Positions 47,881-58,973 of a stretch of DNA of 64,000 bases are shown piece by piece. Source of the stretch: Casuarina equisetifolia (lineage: Eukaryota > Streptophyta > Magnoliopsida > Fagales > Casuarinaceae); NCBI GenBank assembly GCA_028551475.1, contig CM052357.1:12261931-12325930 (forward strand). Direction: 5' to 3'. The translations under genes and the position numbers were made by a program. Numbering within the stretch: the stretch's first letter is position 1; the number at the start of each line of letters is the position of its first letter. Under the pieces are notes generated by a model. That model searched no databases and had not been told where the DNA came from. It saw nothing but the letters and a program-made list of their open reading frames with translations.

Positions 47881-48921
47881 ATTTTGAAAAAGGAATATTA
47901 CGGCCTTTGGAGCTGCTCTTGGACTTTTTATAATTAGAACCAGCTTGTGAACCGCGTCGCGCTGTGAGACTTCCGAACCCATATAGTGGAAAGTGGGTCC
48001 GCCACCCGTAAAGGCTTCCGCAAAGTGGAGGACGAAGAAGAAAATTAAACACTTAATTGCCAAGAATATACGTTATATGGCTCGGGGATTTCATAATTAT
48101 TGTTTCTACACCTAATTATTGTGCACCTTTTAATTCCTTTAAGAATTTTGCATATTTGAATATGTAATTTCTCATAATGAAACTTAAATTAAAAAAAATC
48201 TTTCAACATTTAAATTATAAAAAAGAAGCATTTTTAAAAAAAATTAAGTTACATTCTAGTCGTTCTTTAAGGTCCACATCCATATATATTCACAAAGTTA
48301 TGTACTAAAACCAACTTTTAACAGGAATCTATTTTGTTCATATGGCTTCAAAATTATGTTCTTTATCAAACGCAGACGAGCTAAGCCATATGGCTTCAAT
48401 AATACTTCAAAATATGAAGTAACTAGTTTTACTGCTTCTGGAAACGAAAGAGACAACGGGTCAGCTTCTTTTTCTCTGAGGCGGAGGTACAAGGCTTGTG
48501 CGTCACGGAATAAGTTTGCAAAACCCTTAAACTAAGGCTGGCATCCATTGCAGTACCGTACAAGAAAATCTATAGAAACAAATCATTCGGAGCTAAGATC
48601 GTGGGTTTGTCCCTCAACAAATCACATAAACCACGATTCCCAAACAGAGAGGCATCTACGCCGGGAGACATCCAGCTTTCTTTGTCATTGGCTATGAAGC
48701 ATTTAACGATGAATCGAAAAATGAACGCAAAAACCATTTCATTTCTTGTAGCAGTATCGGTACAGAACCAAGCATAAAACTAAAATAGGCATTAAAACCA
48801 ATCCGAAACAAAACTTTTAAATAGTCAAAATAACTAGAAGAAACGAACCATCCCTGAGAGAAATAGAAAACAACTTAACCAGCATCATTTACTCAAAAGT
48901 TCTCTAACAGAATCGACTAGC
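47881..48921. other. intergenic DNA and 3' UTR of RPS2
   Basis: Promoter side of the SAP gene (to about 48060), an A+T-rich spacer, and from about 48640 the probable RPS2 3' UTR. A word (CATATGGCTTCAA) is repeated at 48339 and 48388 within this spacer. No gene is visible. Confidence 0.45.
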
Positions 48922-51149
48922 TCAAGCTTCGATCCTCTCAGGCTCCTCAAGAATTAGCTTGCCAACCGGCTTGGCCAACAGATCCGTGTGCTCTTGGAAT
49001 GGTGACTTTGTGAAGCGAGTTTCCCTCCAAAGCTCGGGTGTAAGGAATCCATAAGTTTTAAGCAGACAGTCAAAAGTTGCCTGTAAATTGGGGGGTAAAG
49101 CAAGGAAAGAAACATAAGTATCTTGGGTTTGCAGTTATTCTTCATATCCCTTATTCAACACTTGAAATTTTTCGCTTTACGTAAGTTACCAACAATGGCA
49201 AAAGCAAGGAGAAAAATGCATGAATGGCACTATTAGTTAGAGTAGGAACAATGTTCAACACAATCGATTCTATAACCTATCACCCCTATCCTTGAAATGG
49301 AGGCATTCTACCCTGCTGTGTCTGAAACACTTTTAACTCGTGAATCTAGAGATTTAGTCAGCCATAGCTAGATCACTAAAATAACAGCAGCTTAGTGCTC
49401 CAGTCGAAATCATAGAAACAGGAAGAGTCCATAAATTTTACAGAATGCAGACCATCAAACAATAGCAAGGATACACATTGTATACCGTATAACATGATTT
49501 AAACAGTAAATCGAAAAAAATACCAGAGGACAAGGGAAAGGAAAACAAAAGCTGAAAAGATAACAATAAACAACAAATAAAAACACATCGTGCACGTTGA
49601 TGTCAGGTAGCCCATCAAGCTTATTTCATCGACTACAAATGCATAATCGAATTAATGGCCATAATACAGAATTATCTGCTAATCTTGCAAAGGCAAGGTT
49701 AGCTTTGAAGTTCCATACTGGCACCAATAATAAGAACCTATACTCAAAAACGTGCATAGAACAAAACATTGAACAATAAAGATAAAATACACCGTACGAA
49801 ATCTGACGCTTGAGAATCAAACAATATTACACATTAGTAAATGCTCACATGTATAGAGTTCAATTCCGAAGTGTTAAATGGCAAGTAAAGGACCAAATCA
49901 GGGGCTGGGCTATTGCACACGCATATTCCATCCAAATGCCAAAAGATATTTGAAAATTATAAGCACTTACGTAATTAAGTTCCTTTAAATTTTAAAGGTT
50001 TACAAGATACACCAACTTTAGAGGCATTCTTTTGAGAGCACTAATCTTTAGTGCATAAACTAGGTTCAAAGCCCAATCTTTTGTATAAGCTCAACTACGA
50101 GCCATCTTGTAACCCTAGTCTACGCTTTGTTCTTTTGATTCTTAGAGAAAAGCTGTCTCTTTAATCCGTGTGACACCATGTATATTCATAGATGATTCTC
50201 AATGAAGCTGTTTTTCCTTACTTTTCATTCATCATTTAGAATGAATGCTTAATCTTTGCAACTGCACAAGCCTATGTAGAATTGATGCACAAATCAATAA
50301 ACAGACGCAAACCAATTACAGAACTAGCATCTGAACAGAGACAAGTAATAGAATAATCAGGAACCAATCGATTTCAACCCAAATTGAGGAATCGTCATAA
50401 AAAACAGGTTCCAAACATCAATACGCAAAGACATATTATAAAACAATCACAAGCAAACGCCACTCTATCCAAGCAATCAAGAAGAAGAAGCAAACCTTCA
50501 CAAAGTTTCCAAGTGTCTTGGTAGAGCCCCTGGATGAGGTAAACACATCCTCAATTCCAGCAAACTGGAGGACCTTCTTAGGAACCCTAGCGGCCACAAT
50601 TCCCGCACCACGAGGCGCAGGCACCATGCGCACCGTGACGGAACCACACTTGCCGGTGACCTTGCAAGGCACCGTGTGAGGCTTTCCGATCTTGTTTCCC
50701 CAGTAACCCCTCCTGACAGGGATTACCGAGAGCTTGGCCAGTATGATGGCACCACGAATGGCGGTAGCCACCTCCTTGCTGCACTTAACGCCGAGACCGA
50801 CGTGACCGTTTCCGTCGCCAACAACGACGAAGGCCTTGAAGCGGGTACGCTGACCGGCCCGGGTCTGCTTCTGCACAGGCATGATCTTCATGACCTCATC
50901 CTTAAGGCCCGGGCAGAGCTGGTCGACGATCTGATGCTCCTTAATGGGCAGCGAGTGCAGGTAGATCTGCTCCAGCGACTTTATCTTGTCGGCCTTCACA
51001 AGACGGCCGAGCTTGGTCACGGGCACCCACTTCTCCTCCTCGTCACGTCGTGCCCTGCGGCGGCCTCCACGGCCGCGGTCACCCCTAGGGCGGCCACCAC
51101 CAAAGCCTCGGCCGAATCCACCGCGGTCACCTCCAGGACGCTCAGCCAT
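48922..51149 (-). CDS. RPS2: 40S ribosomal protein S2 (uS5)
   Basis: Exons 51149-50496 and 49080-48922 with a 1415-base GT-AG intron give 270 residues, a normal length for plant S2. The N-terminus is a Gly/Arg-rich tail ([20 protein letters not shown]). Then comes the S5 RNA-binding domain ([20 protein letters not shown]) and the S5 C-terminal fold ([39 protein letters not shown]). The last exon ends EPERIEA. The protein is part of the small-subunit decoding region and helps translation accuracy in the family. The promoter has telo-boxes and a site II word. It is the expected neighbour (At2g41840) of the SAP gene. Confidence 0.98.
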
Positions 51150-51530
51150 GATTAGGGCTAGTCGAAATGTGAGAGCAAGAGGTCTAGGGTGAGAGAGAAA
51201 CCGAGGGGCGAGGGTAGTCGATGTGGTATAGAATGATACGGTTTTATACTGGAGTAGTGGGGCTAGGGTTTAAAACAGAGAGGGACTGGATGTGGAGCGA
51301 ATGAGGGGCTTTTATACGGGACTATGGGACTAGGGTTTTGGTGATGGATTTGGGCGGTGTCGATCGCATGGACCGAGTCCTCTCCTTAGGGCTTGTGATT
51401 CGGGCCTTGCCTAACCATTCCTAGGTCTCCCTACGGAAATCATCAGGGCAAGAATTCAACCCAGTGGGTCTTGAAACTAAAGCATCCGCATATTTGGTGG
51501 TCTAAAATGGATGGGAGGCCCAAACCCCAG
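51150..51530 (-). promoter_or_regulatory. RPS2 promoter with duplicated TATA/telo-box module
   Basis: On the minus strand, TATAAAA occurs twice (51242-51248 and 51310-51316), each with an AAACCCTA telo-box 15-16 bases further upstream (51264-51271 and 51331-51338). The two modules are 67-68 bases apart. Farther upstream at about 51518 is GTTTGGGCCT, a site II type word (TGGGCY). Telo-boxes and site II elements are the standard control signals of plant ribosomal protein genes. Confidence 0.75.
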
Positions 51531-52491
51531 CCTCTCATACATACCCGTAGATATGTCTGAGCAGCCAGGCCTCACGCAAATTAGTAGGCGGTTTTTTGAG
51601 TGTCAAGAGTAAATTGGATGAAGACTTTGCAAAGAACATACAAGCATAAGCAGCTCATAATTTCTTTACCTACTCGTTTTTCTGTGGCCTGGTAGGTTGG
51701 TCAGGGCTGCTCAATGAAAGGTCAGGTCAAGCTTAGAGATCTTCTGATGCATCACAGGAATCAATGTCTCCACAAGTTGACAAATTAGCCAACTGGTCAC
51801 TCTGTGTGCTTGCTGACCAAGTGTAACGAGAGAGGGAAAGAGGGAGAAGGGATAGAGAGAGTTCATTGTTCATTGTTCCGATGTCAATAATATTTAATTC
51901 TACCTGGTTCTCGAGGCCTGGTAATGACCAAGGACATGTGATATCGCTAGGGACAAACTGGGTAAGAAATCAAAAGATTTTTCACTTGGGGTTTTAGAGC
52001 AATTTACAACCTGCTAGAACGTTGGTAACTTTTCTCATTATTAAAATAAGCATTTTCAGCATCTTTTTCCGTCATTTAGGCTCTGTGCCTCAAAAACCAC
52101 ACCGACAAAAACAGAGACGCCAAAGTAGATAAAGTAAATAAAAGGAACGAAAAGTAATTATTAGGCCGAGAAGATCCAAAGCCCTGTTTTTCATGTCGGA
52201 GTCCCTCCTAACTATCCCCCAAGCTCTCCACAGTGTGAATCACTTCATAGCTTGCAAATCTGTGCCAGTCTCTGTTTTCATTTTAGCGCACAGCTTGTGT
52301 CCCCTCTTCCATTGCTACCATCTGAACCTGTCTATCTCAGCCTCTTTCCCTCGCCCCCTCCGGTCTTCATACTGTGTTTCCTTTTCCCCACTCTCTTCAC
52401 CCTCTTTCGCTCCTTCTCCCAAGTGCACGTCCTTCTCTGTTTGGAATCCGTGTTGCTGAAATCGTATCTTAGTGGGGGGTTTTTCAGACTC
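51531..52491. other. spacer between the divergent RPS2 and membrane-protein genes
   Basis: No independent gene. The stretch 52190-52491 is open in two frames and pyrimidine-rich (CTCTTCC runs), which looks like the leader of the plus-strand membrane-protein gene and not like coding sequence. Confidence 0.5.
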
Positions 52492-52818
52492 ATGGTTGCG
52501 TTTGTGGGGACAAAAGATGCATGGTTACCCGGTGAGATGGGACCACAAACTGATTCACCTCCTATAGCGGAGCCAAACCGCTACACGCATCGATCAATCG
52601 AGACTCTGGTGGTAGTTTTAGCAGCGATCACTATTGTAGCTGTGATAGCAGGCATCATTGCTCGGCTCTGCGGTGGGCGTCACTTCGGTAACAATGGAGA
52701 GAACGACATAGAAGGATGGGTGGAGAGGAGGTGTAGGAGTTGCATTGATGGTGGAGTTCCACCTCCTCCCCCTCCTCCTCCTCCGAAGCCAGCAGCAGCA
52801 GAAGAAGCAAAGAAGTGA
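52492..52818 (+). CDS. small single-pass membrane protein, 108 residues, function unknown
   Basis: Single-exon frame from ATG 52492 to TGA 52818. The upstream in-frame extension to 52252 is pyrimidine-rich leader, so the internal Met is chosen. The protein starts with a polar 40-residue segment, has one clear membrane span (ETLVVVLAAITIVAVIAGII), then a basic CGGRHF and a conserved-looking GENDIEGWVERRCRSCIDGG. It ends in a Pro tract of nine residues followed by Ala/Lys. I remember similar short plant proteins annotated only as transmembrane proteins. The Cys pair after the span could be an acylation or metal site; that is speculation. Confidence 0.85.
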   Translation: MVAFVGTKDAWLPGEMGPQTDSPPIAEPNRYTHRSIETLVVVLAAITIVAVIAGIIARLCGGRHFGNNGENDIEGWVERRCRSCIDGGVPPPPPPPPPKPAAAEEAKK

Positions 52819-55800
52819 AAATGGAGATGGGTGAAAGAAAACATTGTACCAAGTATTCCAAAGTTTGGTTTTTCTTAGCAGAACAGGAGGTTGCAGAGGG
52901 CTTTGCAGCCGGGGTCTGAAAACAACTTATCAGAGAGCTACGGACTGGAGAAGCAACACCTCCGGGCCTTAGCATGTATTATTTGGATTAGTAAGTACTG
53001 ACTGTAGAAGCAAATCACCTGTATTCCTTAGAACTCATCTTTGCTTTTCAAATGACTGGATTTACATTTCTCTTTTCTTTTTCTGTCTCTGGATTAGTCT
53101 TTTCTGTTCTCTTTTCACTTTCCTAAATTTCTGGGCTCCCCCAAGATAGAACTATTATCTTTCACCTCTAAGATCAGAACTCGTGATTTCTGACCAAAGT
53201 TCCCTACGGCGTTGGAAACTGGTGATTTCGGACATCGTCCAACTGAACTTCGATCCTTTATGCTGTCAGGAAACACTGAAAACTAATACCTGTACTCACA
53301 AATCTAGAGTAATCATTACAAAAAGCTGTTCATCTTGATTCATTTCTCTCTATTTTAGAACCTAATCAAGCATATCCCATATGAAAAGGCACGGAGTTTT
53401 ATCCCATTTGATTCCCTCAGGGGCCACATATGTCCGTGGGATATCATTGCCGTCGGTTCTCCAACTTGGGTTCCTAAGGCAGGACTTCTACCACCCTAAA
53501 CGGTAGCCATAGGTGGTGCAATGGAGAACTACTCGACCATTTTACTGAAAAAGTAACGTACAGAATCCAAACGTTGCTTTTCAAAAGCAATTCGTCTGCA
53601 ACCTTTGTCATCATCGATTATGCTCTTTCAAAAGCTTTCAAGAACTAACCGTTGCCAACTCCTTTCGTCAGAAAGGACATGCGCTCGAGATTCCATTTCA
53701 AATTCCAGAAAGAAATGTCATCATACTCAGCCACGCTAAAAGAGGAGGTTGATTTTCGTCTCTGAAGTTTACCGTTTGATCATCCTTAACTTCCGCTTCT
53801 TTTCTTTCATCTCTACTTCCTCAAAACAAAGTTAATGGTACTGCCATGGGTCTCTTTTGCCACTAAGACCCACAACCACCACTTCAATTTCTCGTTCCTT
53901 CTATTTCTGCCAATCCCATCTCTGTCATTGATTTCCACTCTGAAGTGAATTCAGATTTTGACCTCAATTCTACGGGGAAGACAAACAAATAGACAACAGC
54001 AAATAAATGAAGATTCGGATTCCACATGGACCCTCAGAAACTTACAATTTCAGTCAGGAAAGTAGTTTTAATTGCAACTCCACGTGTTCTATGATTTTTC
54101 TTCTGTTTTCTGTGTCAATTCATTATTACCCCACTTCACAAGCTCACAATACATATCCGGTTAAAACTAATGCTTTGTCGCTTTCTATCTCAATACGGAG
54201 CGAAATGAGACACATTATAATAAGAATCAAGATTGCATGATAACGTTGCAAACTTCCACTATCAGGTTAAGTGATGTACACGGCTTGAAGATGAATACAG
54301 AACAATGAATATCGGGCGTGTTATGCACACAGCAAATGAATAAAACAAAAAAATAAACCAATGGGTACAAGCTAATACACAATGATTAATGGCACAAAGT
54401 TGATTCATGATATGGACCGATGGATAATGAGGGAAACCGCAGGAGGGCAAGCGTGATTCTTTGCACATCATAGCAGCCATCTTTGCGAAGGGAGGCATCT
54501 TTTGTTCAATGGATAATCAAGTACAACGCTTATCTCTCCTTCCCAAAGCCCGTCACTTGGTGAAGGTCCACAAAATCTACAACCCGAATATTGCATTCGT
54601 TCAATTTAGTTGTTCACAAGCCATATTGTTAAAAGGTGACCACAGACAGTACACTTCAAACGCGCCTCATCTAGCTCAGAGTCCTTCTCACTGGCAATTG
54701 TTATACAATGTTGCAGTGGAGTACCAGAGAAAAAACTAAACAAAAAAAAAAAAAAGACAGTGAATAGTAAATACTTGCGAGAAAAAAGAACAGCAGAAAT
54801 GACTTACGGAGACCCAACAACTTTACCAATTCAAAACAACCCATCAATGCAAGCACACCGAGAAGCAGAGAAACAAATCAAATCAAATCAAATAGAAAAT
54901 CAGCGACCAAATGTTAAAATACCAATCATACCCCAACCAGGTAAGTATTGGAGGAGCAAGTTAGCGGGTTGTTGCACACTTGACCATGCTGGAGCTGACT
55001 TTGAAAGGTTAAATGAGATTGACAACAAAAGCACAAAAAGGTTGGTTGAGTTACTAAAACTTTTTATGGATAAACAAACCAGACATGGAGGGTATACTAA
55101 GTGTTGCATAAATTTAACAAAATGTATTACTTATATATGAATTGAGTACACAATCATAAAAATGTACATATTCAAATATAATAAATTTAAGATATTCAGA
55201 CTAATATAATATCTTATGTCCTATATATTTTTCTTTATTAGATTTATATATATTTTCTTTCTTATCAAACAAATATTTCATAGATTCTTTTATTATCTAG
55301 AATTCATGAAAAGATCTTTCTCTAACAATTTAATCTCCAAAATAAACTTCCTCTGCCCATCCAATAAGTTTTCTTATAATTTTTTTTAGTTTTTGTAATT
55401 ATATAAATATCTTTAATTGTAATAAGATATTATAATCATACATTCTAGTTTAATTGTTTCACCAATTCTAACATTAAAAATGCTCAAATGATCATGGAGT
55501 TACATGGCAAGCCTCTTAAAACCCTATCTCTTTTGTTATCATCTGATTTTATAAGCTGCATTGTCAAGCTAATAAGTTTGATAGTCTCGTCTTTGTTACC
55601 TTGTTAAATAATAGAGTTTGTAGTTGTATTTACTATCTCGTTAAACTTAGGCTTTTATAACCAAGTTGTTGTAAGTTTGCTTTTCTATGTCGATGAAAAC
55701 TTAGAGCCTTTAAGTTTCAAAAGATTATCTCCTCTGTTTCCTACACTCAGCTTTGCTAACTCTTGATACTCTGTTTTTCAAATACTCACAAAATTTGTCA

Positions 55801-55979
55801 TTCTCATCAAACCAGCCCTACTTCATATTCTTCAAACCTTATCAATGATAGGTTTCTGACCCTCTTTGACTGTTTCTCGAAAACAAAATGGCTGCTTCAC
55901 CTGCTGGAGCATCCTTCTATTCTTAGCCTACAAGATCTAGACCACTTATTTCTAACTCTCAGCCTCCGCTATCGATCAT
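52819..55979. other. long intergenic stretch
   Basis: Includes the 3' UTR of the membrane-protein gene (to about 53100). From 53100 to 53960 the plus strand is pyrimidine-rich with TTTC/CTTC words. Short ORFs at 54461-54739 and 54760-55140 have no recognisable motif and unremarkable composition. 55140-55480 is very A+T-rich. I do not see a supportable gene. Confidence 0.4.
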
Positions 55980-56620
55980 TAATGTCAGTTATGGTCCATT
56001 AAGATTACAACATACCTCAAGTGCCCAGGCGTAATGGAACTTGTAGACAAGGGCCTTCCGAAGGTGACAGATAAGGAGGAAATAACTCCTAATGAGCGTG
56101 AACGACGCAAGAAGAACATGGACAGAAAGCTCAAAACCTTGCTAGTCTTCAGCAGGCGGTACTTGAATCTGCTTTTTTAGGATCTCACCCGCCACTACTG
56201 CACATAAAGCATGGCTTCTCCTAAAACACGAACTCTTTAGAATTCCAAAAGGTACGCTTAGTATGAGTTCAAGCTTTGACAAGAGATATGGAAATGTTAA
56301 AAAAAAGGAAGAGGAAGAATCCTTAGTTGACCACTATACTAGAGTTAACAACATTGTGAATCAACTAAGTCTGGAGAATTCCCTTACATTGGTGCATGGA
56401 AAAGCTACTCATTAGCTTAACAAAGAAATTTGACTCTACGGTAACAACTTTGGAAGAAACGAAAAATTTCACCACTATGCCAGTTTTTAAGTTGATGGGG
56501 TCACTAGAGGCCTTTGAGAAACAAACAAATGGGAGAAAAGATAAAAGCTCCAATTGAGTATGCATTCAAAACTAAGTTACTTTTAGATTCACAGCATGTA
56601 GAAGAAACCAGAAAGTTAGT
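55980..56620 (+). pseudogene. copia-type gag (UBN2) relic
   Basis: Across three frames one can read the UBN2 gag layout: a Trp-containing entry and YLKCPGVMELVDKGLP (about 55995-56060), a charged ERERRKKNMDRKLKTL stretch (to about 56145), and after many stops KKFDSTVTTLEETKNF and LMGSLEAFEKQ (about 56420-56520). No LTR, protease or RT is nearby. It is an isolated, old fragment. Confidence 0.7.
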
Positions 56621-57289
56621 GAGGAGAAAAACGAATGGCATCCAGATTGATAAAAAAGAAGTTGGATGAAGGGGCCACTAGTGATGACGACGACCATATC
56701 TTACCACGCCAAACCCACATCGAAATAGATATGTATGTATTATATAAATATCCAAAAGGGAAGATCAAGCTGTTTTTAGTGCTTGGTTGCTCGCATCGGG
56801 AACTTTTGTTTACCAGGGCGAGACCAACTCGCCACCATCGAGCTTTATGATTGGTTGGGAACTTCAAGCTTTTTATTTGGGATGAGGATAAAAACACTAG
56901 CCTAGGAATGCTTTCACCATCATCATATTCCACAAACCAGAAAGATTTTGGGATTTAAAAAAAAAAATTCCTTTCTTGCATTCAAACTCTTGAAGTGATT
57001 GTTCCAATTTCAACATGAATCAGTACATAAGTGACTCCAATTTCAACATTATTGCAAGAATGGTCACTTAAAAAAAAAAATAGTTTGCAAGAGAGTGGAA
57101 CACCTTAATTTATTAAGAATATAACATGTTAATATATTGATAATACAAAATATATGTACAATTTTAATTAGTATTCTTGATATATGAAATCTTATTTATT
57201 TGTTGTTAAATCAAGTTTTTTAGTATTTTACTGTATTAGTGTTTTGGTTAAAAGTAAATAGATGATAATTAGTGAAAATGGTAAACACT
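56621..57289. other. A+T-rich intergenic DNA
   Basis: Contains poly-A runs at about 56959 and 57070 and no coding signal. Confidence 0.4.
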
Positions 57290-57960
57290 TGTGGCCTTAT
57301 ATGATTCTAAGTATTAATGAAAAAAAGTTAATGTTTAAATAAGGAGTTATTCTCTCTTACTTATTAGTTAGTTTTAAGATAAAACTTTAATTTTTTTTTA
57401 TATGGTATCATAGCTAAGTTGATTTGTTACAATTTTTCTACAACTTTAAGCCTTTTAGTGTGCTCAATGTCTATAGGAGGATTGAAGATAAAAATTTGCA
57501 TAACTCGAAAATAAAATTTGAGTAATATCTAGATATGGTATTTTTTTTCTATTAAAATATAACGAAGATTTTTACTTTGATCAACATTCTATGTTATAGA
57601 AATCTTAAATTTACTATCATTGCAAATTAAAAGAGCCTTTGTGCCAAGAATGAAAGTCCTACACTAAAAGTGTATTTTTTGTAATGAAGGTTAAATAAGA
57701 AAAATACCTTTTCAATTCTTGAATTAACTTTTAAGTTAGACTTTTGACTCTTCTAACTTGATATTATGGCGTTGGTTAAATATGTTCAATCCTGTGCAAC
57801 CTTGAGTCTAATGTCACTCATTATGTAGGGGTGAATGTAAAGGACAAAAGTCTCACATTGAAAGCAGTGATCTCTTATAATGAAGTTTAAATAAAAAAGA
57901 ACCCTTTCAAATTTTAAGCTAATTTTTAGATTGAACATTTAACCTTTTTAGCTATCCCAT
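57290..57960 (+). mobile_element. TRIM-like relic with primer-binding site
   Basis: Three related stretches (about 57320-57395, 57645-57740, 57850-57945) share TAATG.AGTTTAAATAA words and, in the last two, AGTCYYACAYTRAAAG. Between the first and second is TGGTATCATAGC at about 57402, an initiator tRNA-Met type primer-binding site. This is the plan of a miniature LTR element with one extra LTR copy. Edges and duplications are too worn to define. Confidence 0.45.
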
Positions 57961-58519
57961 TTTCCATTCATTTCATTGTAATTCTTTCTTCAAATTTTTA
58001 TTGATTTGTTAGTTAATTCAAAGCTAGACCTTATGAGAACAACTTGAGTGAAATCTTTAGTCTTTTCTTCTTCTTTTTTTTTTTCACTTAAATTTTCAAC
58101 TAAAAAGTGGAATGTCTTTTTTCTTGTTAAAAAGTTCATTAAATACATTTTTATTATTATGTTAACGAATTAGTAATATAATAAACCATAAAAATCACAA
58201 CAACTCAATTTATGAGCGATGGTTAAAAATGATAATGCAGGATGAGATCACGAAAGCTCAATTTAAAAATAATAGGATACTACACTTGAAACTTGGTGGC
58301 CAAGTTGTTACTACCTCTATTCAGATTTCGGCCTAATCAATGTTTGACTGATCAATCATATGATTCAATATACCCCTCATCCTGAGTTTGAGAAAACATT
58401 TCTCATAATGGCCTTTATCTACGAACAAAGGAGGCAAAGACACACTCTAATTTCTAATAATTCCTTACTAACATAAAATAACAACTCGATATTGTTTATT
58501 TAATAGGAAGCACCAGACG

Positions 58520-58929
58520 TCAAGCACGCATGTTTCTATTTTCAGAAAGTGTTGATTTGATTTTGGTCAGCTTGGGAAGCACATCCTTGACATCCATTCT
58601 CTCTTCTGGTAATTCTTCAGAGCATTGTAAGCCCAATTGGATGATGGACGAAAGAATACTTTCCAAGGTTGAGATGCCTCTTCTATATTCCATTCTTAGT
58701 AGACCTTCATCCACAACTTCCATCATTCTCTCAGGAAGCGAACCAGTTATCCTCCGTCTTAAAGTCAATTCTCCATCAAACATGTCGTCGGTAGGCTTTT
58801 TCCTTGTCACCATCTCCAGCACAACGACACCAAAACTATAAACATCTCCTTTGATGGATACTTTTCCTTCATGACCATACTCTATCCAAAATTTTCAACA
58901 ATGCCTCAAGTTAGAAATCCAAAAAATTA

Positions 58930-58973
<44 letters not shown>

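Noticed and set aside
50676..51155. 159-codon plus-strand ORF opposite RPS2
   Set aside because: Antisense shadow of the G+C-rich RPS2 first exon, whose protein is unambiguous.
52193..52491. N-terminal extension of the small membrane protein
   Set aside because: Open by chance in a pyrimidine-rich leader; the extension has no plausible domain and the frame's conserved-looking part starts after Met at 52492.
54461..55140. Two adjacent plus-strand ORFs of 92 and 126 codons
   Set aside because: No recognisable domain, no splice continuity between them and composition like surrounding non-coding DNA.
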